This document shows positions 7,344 through 14,241 of a DNA stretch of 32,360 bases, in pieces. Every line of letters begins with the position of its first letter. The first letter of the stretch is position 1. This DNA is from Sedimentisphaerales bacterium. GTDB taxonomy: Bacteria; Planctomycetota; Phycisphaerae; Sedimentisphaerales; Anaerobacaceae. Under the pieces are notes generated by a model. The model saw nothing but the letters and a program-made list of their open reading frames with translations. It was not told where the DNA came from and did no database searches. The stretch covers positions 1 to 32,360 of the forward strand of contig JANQHJ010000140.1 in NCBI GenBank assembly GCA_028282745.1, written 5' to 3'. The position numbers and the translations under genes were made by a program.

Positions 7344-9956
7344 TTAGTTTCTTATATCAGACTCCCAGAGCACCAGGCCTGGCTCCCAGGGGCTCGACAT
7401 GTCTTCGTTGCGCGGAACGATCCTTACCGCCAATCCCATATGCCCGCTATGGCCACAAAGCATCTGGGCACTGAAGCGATATTTGCTGTCTTTCTGCTCC
7501 TGTGGATTTTCACATTTCATCTTAATGACCGAACCGTCATTGATATGGCCGTATGAATCAATCGGGCCGTTGTAAAGCTCTACCGATACGTCTCTCGGAT
7601 TCAGGTTGCCGATATTGACATCAGCATTAACTTCAATGGATGAGCCGACTTTAAGAGTTGGATTATTAGGACAAAGACATCCGTTGCCATCTTTTCCGGC
7701 TACTTTAACAGTAACGTCATTGATCGAAAGATTCGACCAGAGTTTCCTGATGTCTATCTGCCATTTTGTCAACGCCTTGGCTTTTGCCATCTCATCCTCA
7801 TTGAGTTCCTGCCATCTAAGTGCAGCAGGGACATAACTCTTGCGCATGTAATCCGAGAGCATCCTATAAGTACTGAATCTCGGGGTGATATACTTCAAGC
7901 AGGTACGCATTCTCTCAATCCAGGCACGCGGCAGATTATCAGCCGAGCGGGTGTAATAGAGAGGAATGATCTCGTTCTCGAGGATATTGTAAATAGCTTC
8001 AGACTCTACCATGTCCTGATAGTCGTTGTCGTCGTAATCTTCACCGGCACCAATGACCCAGCCCCCTTTTGGTGTATAGCCTTCGCACCACCAGCCATCC
8101 CAGGTACTCAAGTTCAGTGCACCGTTGAAAGAAGCTTTCATTCCGCTTGTACCACTTGCTTCCATCGGCGGACGTGGATTATTCAGCCAGACATCAACGC
8201 CGCGAACCATGTAACGGGCAAGGTTCATATCATAGTCTTCGAGAAAGACTATTCTTCGGCGAACATTGTACTGATTAGCAAAGTGAATAATCTGTCTGAT
8301 TATTTCTTTTCCTTCACTATCGCGTGGATGAGCCTTTCCGGCAAAAACTATCTGGACAGGTTTTTCCTTGTCAGAAAGAATCTTTATTAAACGCTTCGGA
8401 TCCCTTAGTAAAAGATTGCCGCGCTTGTATGTAGCAAATCTACGAGCAAAACCTATCGTCAAAGCCTCAGGGTCGAGTACCTCTTCTGCCCAGTTGAGTT
8501 CGGCATGATAGGTGCCTCTTCGCTGCATTTGTGTTTTCAGCCTGTTGCGCGCGAACGCAATAAGGCTGATCTTGCTCCTTTCATGCGTGCGCCATAATTC
8601 TTCGTCCGGTATTGAATCAATATTGTTCCAGATCGGGCTCTCTATAGATTCATCACACCATGTCGGGCCGAGGTAACGCTCATAAAGGCCGTTCATATCT
8701 TCGCTGAGCCAGCTTTTGATATGAACGCCGTTTGTTATCGACGTTATCGGCACTTCTTCTGTCGGGACATTCGGCCATAAGACGTTCCAAATCTTTCGCG
8801 AAACTTCACCGTGCAATTTGCTGACGCCGTTGCGATAAGAGCTGAGCCTGATAGCAAGAACAGGCATCTTGAATGTTTCTTTACTATCCGTTGCGCTTGT
8901 CCTTCCCAGTGCCATGAATCTGTCTTCGCTTATCCCAAGTGACAGAACGTAGCCACTGAAATATTTCTTCATTAGTCCCGGGCTGAACTCGTCACTACCG
9001 GCCTTGACAGGAGTATGAACGGTAAAGACATTGCCGGCTTTACTTGCTTCGAGAGCTTCATCAAAACTGATGCCTTTCTTCTCGATGAGGTCTCTAATTC
9101 TTTCAAGGCCGAGGAAAGCTGCATGCCCTTCATTCATATGACAGACCATTGGATCAAGCCCCATGGCTCTAAGAGCTCGCAGGCCACCGATACCAAGCAT
9201 AATCTCCTGACGAATACGCATCTCGTTATCACCGCCGTAAAGTGCGCTGGTGATTAGACGGTTACTTGGAGAGTTTGATTCTATATTAGCATCGAGCAGA
9301 TAGAGTTTAACCCTGCCGACGTTGACCGACCACACCTGCGCCCTGACGTTTTCACCTGCATAATCGACGTCAATCGTTATCGGTTTGCCTTCATCATCTC
9401 TTTCAAGCTCGACTGGCATATTGTAGAAATCGTTTGTGATGTATGCTTCCTGCTGCCAGCCGTCAATGTTCAGGTATTGTCTGAAATAGCCCTTCTGGTA
9501 TAAAAGGCCGACACCAACCATTGGTATGCCCATGTCCGAAGCGCTCTTTAGATGGTCGCCTGCAAGAATGCCAAGACCGCCGGAATAGATCGGCAAACAT
9601 TCATGGATACCGAACTCGGCGCTGAAATAAGCGACGACCATTTGCGAAAGTGTGTCGCCGGATTTGCCAAACCATGTAGGCGCGTTAATGTAAGCCTGAA
9701 GTTTTTCCGAGGCGCGTTTGAGCTCGCATAAAAAACCGTGATTCTTGGCAAGTTCGGCGAGCCTCTTTTGTGAGACACTACCAAGCATCCTAACCGGATT
9801 GTAACAACAACTCTTCCAAAGCTTGCTGTCGATCCGTTTGAATAACTTAACAAAGTCAAGGTTCCAGCACCAAAACATGTTACGCGCCAAAGTTTCAAGC
9901 TCTGTAAGCTCATCTGGAAGCGCCGGTAAAACTCTGAAACTCCTCACATTAGGCAT
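7344..9956 (-). CDS. glgP: Alpha-glucan (glycogen) phosphorylase, DUF3417 type
   Basis: An 870-residue GT35 phosphorylase that releases glucose-1-phosphate from glycogen or maltodextrin. The N-terminus (about 10-120) is the DUF3417 region found in the short bacterial/archaeal branch, starting PALPDELTELETLARNMFWC. The active site is visible: AYFSAEFGIHECLPIYSGGLGILAGDHLKSA (109-139, long match split here by eye), MNEGHAA (274-280), the phosphate-binding segment GFARRFATYKR (502-512), and the PLP lysine Lys607 in EASGTSGMKASFNG. The last about 120 residues form a beta-rich C-terminal extension seen in this branch. The ATG at 9956 has GGAG 8 bases upstream. It is transcribed alone, convergent with the PTS IIA gene. 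EC 2.4.1.1 is well supported; the natural glucan is not determined by sequence. Confidence 0.95.
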   Translation of the reverse strand: MPNVRSFRVLPALPDELTELETLARNMFWCWNLDFVKLFKRIDSKLWKSCCYNPVRMLGSVSQKRLAELAKNHGFLCELKRASEKLQAYINAPTWFGKSGDTLSQMVVAYFSAEFGIHECLPIYSGGLGILAGDHLKSASDMGIPMVGVGLLYQKGYFRQYLNIDGWQQEAYITNDFYNMPVELERDDEGKPITIDVDYAGENVRAQVWSVNVGRVKLYLLDANIESNSPSNRLITSALYGGDNEMRIRQEIMLGIGGLRALRAMGLDPMVCHMNEGHAAFLGLERIRDLIEKKGISFDEALEASKAGNVFTVHTPVKAGSDEFSPGLMKKYFSGYVLSLGISEDRFMALGRTSATDSKETFKMPVLAIRLSSYRNGVSKLHGEVSRKIWNVLWPNVPTEEVPITSITNGVHIKSWLSEDMNGLYERYLGPTWCDESIESPIWNNIDSIPDEELWRTHERSKISLIAFARNRLKTQMQRRGTYHAELNWAEEVLDPEALTIGFARRFATYKRGNLLLRDPKRLIKILSDKEKPVQIVFAGKAHPRDSEGKEIIRQIIHFANQYNVRRRIVFLEDYDMNLARYMVRGVDVWLNNPRPPMEASGTSGMKASFNGALNLSTWDGWWCEGYTPKGGWVIGAGEDYDDNDYQDMVESEAIYNILENEIIPLYYTRSADNLPRAWIERMRTCLKYITPRFSTYRMLSDYMRKSYVPAALRWQELNEDEMAKAKALTKWQIDIRKLWSNLSINDVTVKVAGKDGNGCLCPNNPTLKVGSSIEVNADVNIGNLNPRDVSVELYNGPIDSYGHINDGSVIKMKCENPQEQKDSKYRFSAQMLCGHSGHMGLAVRIVPRNEDMSSPWEPGLVLWESDIRN

Positions 9957-10168
9957 CTTCTTATCTCCATTGTAAATTTATGCTTCTTTTAGCTTCTCTG
10001 CCCAATGGATAATCGACAAAATCACTCTGCCGCTTCACTACAAACCGTGTTTAAGTGACTTTTGTAGTCCCATATTTCCACGGTTAGAAGCAGTAATAAA
10101 TCTTTACTATTATGTTTATATTTTAATTAAATGTGATTTATTTCAGCTGGAATAAAGATGCGCATGAG
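9957..10168. other. Intergenic region upstream of glgP
   Basis: AT-rich non-coding DNA between the 6S RNA terminator and the glgP start. The glgP promoter must lie here (minus strand), but no pair of boxes stands out. No other feature seen. Confidence 0.35.
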
Positions 10169-10192
10169 AAAGGCCCGCCGAAGCGAGCCTTT
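10169..10192 (-). terminator. UUCG-capped hairpin ending the 6S RNA transcript
   Basis: On the minus strand AAAGGCTCGC-TTCG-GCGGGCCTTT: ten continuous pairs including one G-U, closed by a C(UUCG)G tetraloop. The downstream T-run is short (TTTCTC), so termination strength is uncertain. The G-U pair is a mismatch on the plus strand, which favours the minus orientation. Confidence 0.6.
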
Positions 10193-10201
10193 AATATCGA
10201 A

Positions 10202-10392
10202 GTTACCTCCACAGGTGCCGTAGCAAAAGCGTTTGAATAAACCCCTTATTTCCAAGTGGGCAATCGTTGCAAGCGTCCAAAAGTCCCGACAAGCAGGCTG
10301 GTTCGGCGCGACAAGATCCGACTTCCCTGAGCGAGGTCTATCGGTTCTTCAAATCGATCAAATGCTTACGAACATCGCAGGGGTAACCCTAC
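10202..10392 (-). ncRNA. ssrS: 6S RNA
   Basis: About 190 nt, the usual 6S RNA length (E. coli 184). 6S RNA mimics an open promoter and sequesters sigma-70 RNA polymerase in stationary phase. On the minus strand the 5' part reads GCGATGTTCGTAAGC, nearly identical to the E. coli 6S segment GAGATGTTCGCAAGC, followed by a purine-rich internal region and CTCAGGGAAGTC. The two ends pair: GTTACC (10382-10387) with GGTAAC (10202-10207), extended inward through CCTGCG/TGTGG with one mismatch and wobbles to about 12 pairs. AAGTC/GACTT pairs inside the apical arm. A consensus-like promoter (10400-10428) places the start at about 10392, and a UUCG hairpin follows. There is no competing reading frame of quality. 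The exact ends are approximate. Confidence 0.75.
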
Positions 10393-10399
10393 AATCTCT

Positions 10400-10428
10400 C
10401 TTATATCAAATTTCAAAAGCAAATTCAA
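10400..10428 (-). promoter_or_regulatory. Promoter of the 6S RNA gene
   Basis: On the minus strand TTGAAT (10423-10428), a 17-bp spacer, and TATAAG (10400-10405). The start predicted 7-10 bases downstream coincides with the 5' end expected from the closing helix of the 6S fold. Confidence 0.6.
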
Positions 10429-10541
10429 GTAAATTCAAATCTGCTGCTCTATATATCGTCTAAATATTAAATAATTATTAACGCAGTGTAAGATTTGGGG
10501 TAATATTTTTTCCTCTCATAAGAACTATAGCAAAATAATAA

Positions 10542-12029
10542 TTAGTCAGCCGGTACGCATCGCCCTTTTGCCCACGCCTGCAGGCCGAGCACATCTTCGC
10601 GCATTGTTACTGATAATGGAGGTGAACTTTTAATGGCCTTGACGATGGAATCTGTAGAAATTTTTTCACTATCCGAATAAGCCTCGTGCAGTGCAGAGAT
10701 AACAACTTGTTCAATTTCGGCACCGCTATAGCCATCAGAAGCTTTTGCGAGTACGTCAAGGTCGAAATCGTCAGGCTTTCTGTTACGCTTTTGAAGATGG
10801 ATGGCAAAAATTTCTCTGCGTACATCTTCCTTAGGCAAATCAACGAAGAAAATCTCATCGAACCGCCCTTTCCGCAGCAATTCAGGCGGCAGAGCTTCTA
10901 TATCATTTGCAGTTGCTATAACAAACACTGGGGCATCTCTTTCCTGCAGCCAGGTCAGCAGGGTTCCGAACATTCTCTGGGAAAGTCCGCCGTCACTGCT
11001 TCTGCTGGCAGCTGAGGCAAAGGCCTTTTCAATTTCATCAATCCATAAAATAACCGGCGACATCATCTCTACCTGACGAAGTGCTTCAGAGAGGTTCTTT
11101 TCAGATTCTCCTATATAGGCGGCATATAAAGTACTTGGATCAAGTTTTAGTAATGGCTGATGCCATGCGGTAGCTATGGCTTTGGCACAAAGACTCTTTC
11201 CGGCACCTTGAACACCAAGCATTAGTACACCGCGCGGTGGGTTTAAGCCAAATTTTTCTGCTTCAGCTGTAAAAGCTGCTTCGCGTTGTTTCAGCCACTT
11301 CTTTAGATGTCTCATGCCGCCTATCTCACTAAGGTCGAGCGGGGTCTGGATGTATTCCAAAAGACCACTTCTCTGGACGAGACGACGTTTGCTGGCAATT
11401 ACATTATTGATATCATGGTCGTCGAATTTCCCGTCATACGCTACAGCTTCAGTGATAACTTTCTGCGCCTGTCTTCGAGTAAGGCCCCGCAGATTCTTGA
11501 TTATAGCGTCAAGACCACGGTGAGTTATACCGATCTCGACGGGATTTTTTCTATGTATCTTCACCACAGTAGCGCGAATAATATCTTTGAGCTCATTCTC
11601 GTCAGGATATGAAAGCTCAAAGGCTTTGGCATAGGACTTGATGATATCGGGCAGCTTGTTACTTGCGTCTATCATTACAAGGACGGACTCATTCTGTTCA
11701 AATATTTTCATGATATTCCGCAACACTCGCTGGACCTTAAGATCGCGAAGATTATCCGCCAGATCAAGCGTCACACAAATGGCACCTTCTTTTGCTTTTT
11801 CAAGATTGGTCAGGCCGGCATACGGCTTGTCCGTACCGGCGACTACAGGCGAACCCTGGAGCAAACCATCACGTACACCGTCGGCTGCTGACCATACCCA
11901 AAGGTCACGGTTGAGTTTCATAGCCGTGTCGCGAACAATGTCAAGAGCATAGTCCTCTTCATAACTCGTTATGCTGATACATCCTTCACCGCTTTTTATT
12001 AACTGCTCAAACCGTTCGTAATCGTTCAT
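10542..12029 (-). CDS. Ycf46-like AAA ATPase
   Basis: A 495-residue protein matching the Ycf46 group of AAA proteins. The N-terminal half (about 1-225) is a degenerate ATPase-like domain (FEQLIKSGEGCISITSYEE; VLVMIDASNKLP) lacking a P-loop. The C-terminal half is an intact AAA module: Walker A GVQGAGKS (272-279), second-region YIGESEKNLSEAL, Walker B VILWIDE (326-332), sensor-1 ATAN (372-375), and arginine fingers Arg386/Arg389 in LLRKGRFDEIFF, followed by the helical lid with GYSGAEIEQVV. The ATG at 12029 has AGAGGA upstream. It is 45 bp after pheT, probably co-transcribed. Ycf46 was first named from plastid genomes; in a cyanobacterium it has been tied to inorganic-carbon use. Its substrate here is unknown. 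Proteasome-like unfoldases are excluded by the N-terminal architecture. Confidence 0.85.
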   Translation of the reverse strand: MNDYERFEQLIKSGEGCISITSYEEDYALDIVRDTAMKLNRDLWVWSAADGVRDGLLQGSPVVAGTDKPYAGLTNLEKAKEGAICVTLDLADNLRDLKVQRVLRNIMKIFEQNESVLVMIDASNKLPDIIKSYAKAFELSYPDENELKDIIRATVVKIHRKNPVEIGITHRGLDAIIKNLRGLTRRQAQKVITEAVAYDGKFDDHDINNVIASKRRLVQRSGLLEYIQTPLDLSEIGGMRHLKKWLKQREAAFTAEAEKFGLNPPRGVLMLGVQGAGKSLCAKAIATAWHQPLLKLDPSTLYAAYIGESEKNLSEALRQVEMMSPVILWIDEIEKAFASAASRSSDGGLSQRMFGTLLTWLQERDAPVFVIATANDIEALPPELLRKGRFDEIFFVDLPKEDVRREIFAIHLQKRNRKPDDFDLDVLAKASDGYSGAEIEQVVISALHEAYSDSEKISTDSIVKAIKSSPPLSVTMREDVLGLQAWAKGRCVPAD

Positions 12030-12074
12030 AACAGTTATTCCTCTCGATCACTGTTAATGATTTAATATTGACAG

Positions 12075-14084
12075 CTACGCTTTTCTCAGTACAGCCTTGG
12101 TGGCTTTGGTAATATTACTCACTATGCTTTTTTCGAGTTCATCAACTTGTTCATGAGTAAGCGTTCCATCCTCATCGCGGAAACGTAATGTGAGAGTCAG
12201 ACTCTTTTTGCCAGGGTCGATACCCTTGCCACGATAGATACCGACAAAGTTCGTCTGCTCCAGCTTTTCACAACCAGCTTTATTAACAGCTCCGGAGATT
12301 TGATCCCATGTAACCTGCTCATCGACAATCAGCGACAAGTCGCGATCAACTGCCGGGAAGCGTGGTATTGCCTTAAACTGAACAGTTTTGGCCTCAGTAT
12401 CAAGCAATGACTGTACATCGATCTGGGCTGCACACACCTCAACCTCTTTAAGGCCGTATTTATCTCTTACGTCCTGGCTGACCATACCAGCAATGCCCTG
12501 CTTTTGGCCGTTAATTAAAATATCCGCGCCAACTTCTGCCCATGATAATTCACAAGGCTGGAATATAACAATAGAATCACCAACAACATTTGCGATCAGT
12601 CCTTCTATAACCCCTCGCACATCACGCATATCACTGTCACATGCCAAGCCAAGCATTGCTCTTTCGAGAGGAAGCCCTTTGCCGGTCGGGACAAAAGTAT
12701 CAGCTATCTCGAAAATCCGACATGGCCTGTTGCCAACGTTGTTATTCGTTTTTAAAACTTCCATCAGTGAACCGACCAAGCTCGGGCGAAGGATATTTGC
12801 TGATTTTCTCGATACATCTTTGACTCCTAAAAATTCAGTGTCAGAGACCGGTGAGAACATTTTTGCGGTTTTATCATTAACGAAGCTAACATTTATCGTT
12901 TCGTAGAATCCACAGCCGTTGAGATATTGACCAATATCAGTGTTCAGCTCTCCACGCTTATCGACCGGTGCGATCTCTATCTCTATCCTGCCCTTTAAAG
13001 GTACCTTGTTGTAGCCGTAAATCCTGGCTACTTCCTCGACAAGATCAACCTCACGGTAAATATCGCTTCGCCATGTCGGGACAATACATGTTATTACATC
13101 GCCATCCCGTTTGGGTTCAAGGCATAAACGCCGCAGTATCTGAATTGCCTCATCCGCTGGTACTTCTATGCCGAGCAGATGATTTATACGTGATAGTCTC
13201 ACCTGCACTTGCTTAGGCTCCGGCTTTTTGGGATAAACATCAACGACGCCCCTGGCGACTTTACCGCCTGCTACCTGTACGATCAACTGCGAGGTTCTTC
13301 GTGAAGCCCAGTCGATATTCTCAATATCAACTATCCGCTCAAACCTAAAAGACGCATCCGACGGTAAGGTAAGAGCCCGGCTTGTAGCTCTGACACTAAC
13401 GGGGTCGAAATAGGCATCTTCCAATAGAATGTTTTTTGTATTGTTACTGACTTCGCTGTCAAGACCGCCCATGACACCAGCTACAGCAACAGCGGTTTTG
13501 CTGTCTGCAATTACCAGCATATCCGGCTGAAGATCACATTTGCTGCCGTCGATACTTATTATCTGCTCGCCTGGTTTGGCTTTTCGAACAACGATCCTGC
13601 CATCAATGATTTTGTCATAATCAAAGGCATGGGGAGGCTGGCCGGTCTCCATCATCGCATAATTGGTAGCATCAACGACATTATTGACACTTCGAAGGCC
13701 GATTGCTTCAAGCCTGTCAACCAGCCACTGCGGGCTGGGGCCGACTGTGACATTTTTTATTACCCTTGCGGTGTATCGGCCGCAAAGGTCGGGTTCTTGT
13801 ATTTCGACACCGCAAAGCTCGCTGACATCTTTGTCTGATTCTTCGAGACTAATCTCAGGCAGGTTAAGCTCTTTGCCGGTAATAGCTGCTAATTCCCGGG
13901 CAACGCCGATATGGCCGAGAGCGTCTCCGCGATTGCTCGTCACTTCGAGATCAATGACAGCGTCATCTTTTATATATTCGATGCCTTCGTTGGGAAAGCC
14001 CGCATCGCTTAGAAGTTCAGCTATTTCCCCGGCACTTAACCCAGTCTGGACGTAATCATTTAACCAGCTCAGCAATATTTTCAT
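12075..14084 (-). CDS. pheT: Phenylalanyl-tRNA synthetase beta subunit, lacking the tRNA-binding (EMAP) domain
   Basis: A 669-residue beta subunit of PheRS, which with PheS charges tRNA-Phe and carries the editing site. After the short B1 start (MKILLSWLNDYV) the chain runs through DAGFPNEGIEYIKDD directly into IDLEVTSNRGDALGHIGVAREL (about 44-65). In the usual 790-800 residue protein about 110 residues of EMAP/OB-fold tRNA-binding domain separate these, so that domain is absent. The B3/B4 editing region (SVNNVVDATNYAMMETGQPPHAFD), B5 and the catalytic-like core (FRFERIVDIENIDWASRR) follow. The C-terminal FDX-ACB anticodon-binding domain is intact (PRFPAVDRDLSLIVDE to the end). The ATG has AAGGCGG 7 bases upstream. 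A promoter lies at 14120-14148. pheS, normally adjacent, is not in the window. Confidence 0.94.
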   Translation of the reverse strand: MKILLSWLNDYVQTGLSAGEIAELLSDAGFPNEGIEYIKDDAVIDLEVTSNRGDALGHIGVARELAAITGKELNLPEISLEESDKDVSELCGVEIQEPDLCGRYTARVIKNVTVGPSPQWLVDRLEAIGLRSVNNVVDATNYAMMETGQPPHAFDYDKIIDGRIVVRKAKPGEQIISIDGSKCDLQPDMLVIADSKTAVAVAGVMGGLDSEVSNNTKNILLEDAYFDPVSVRATSRALTLPSDASFRFERIVDIENIDWASRRTSQLIVQVAGGKVARGVVDVYPKKPEPKQVQVRLSRINHLLGIEVPADEAIQILRRLCLEPKRDGDVITCIVPTWRSDIYREVDLVEEVARIYGYNKVPLKGRIEIEIAPVDKRGELNTDIGQYLNGCGFYETINVSFVNDKTAKMFSPVSDTEFLGVKDVSRKSANILRPSLVGSLMEVLKTNNNVGNRPCRIFEIADTFVPTGKGLPLERAMLGLACDSDMRDVRGVIEGLIANVVGDSIVIFQPCELSWAEVGADILINGQKQGIAGMVSQDVRDKYGLKEVEVCAAQIDVQSLLDTEAKTVQFKAIPRFPAVDRDLSLIVDEQVTWDQISGAVNKAGCEKLEQTNFVGIYRGKGIDPGKKSLTLTLRFRDEDGTLTHEQVDELEKSIVSNITKATKAVLRKA

Positions 14085-14119
14085 ACAAAAACCGCCTTAT
14101 TAAATAGAAATACCGCTAT

Positions 14120-14148
14120 ACAATACTATTACACATCGAAACTGTCAA
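14120..14148 (-). promoter_or_regulatory. Promoter for pheT
   Basis: On the minus strand a perfect TTGACA (14143-14148), 17-bp spacer, TATTGT (14120-14125). Predicted start near 14113, leaving a leader of about 30 nt, too short for a T-box. Confidence 0.5.
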
Positions 14149-14155
14149 TATTACA

Positions 14156-14170
14156 GATAAGCTGCTTATC
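14156..14170. repeat. Perfect 15-bp palindrome upstream of the pheT promoter
   Basis: GATAAGC-T-GCTTATC, seven-base perfect arms around one base, located 8 bp upstream of the pheT -35 box and just beyond the terminator of the upstream gene. Could be an operator or simply a short cruciform; no matching factor is identified. Confidence 0.4.
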
Positions 14171-14172
14171 AT

Positions 14173-14210
14173 TAAAAAACGGGCCGTCCTGATATACCGG
14201 GACGGCCCGT
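14173..14210 (-). terminator. Strong intrinsic terminator after the large secreted-protein gene
   Basis: Perfect 11-bp GC-rich stem ACGGGCCGTCC (14179-14189) with GGACGGCCCGT (14200-14210), ten-base loop, followed on the minus strand by TTTTTTAAT. Placed 32 bp after the stop codon; it insulates pheT from the upstream gene. Confidence 0.9.
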
Positions 14211-14241
14211 ATCATTAATTCAGTTTTATGTGTGTTTTAAT

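Noticed and set aside
10233-10463. 76-codon plus-strand frame across the 6S RNA locus
   Set aside because: Antisense to a better-supported structured RNA, with no recognisable protein features.
12388-12906. Antisense frame of 172 codons within pheT
   Set aside because: Ser/Thr/Pro-rich shadow of a well-supported gene with no promoter or recognisable motif.
14085-14113. T-box leader for pheT
   Set aside because: The predicted leader is only about 30 nt, far too short for a T-box.
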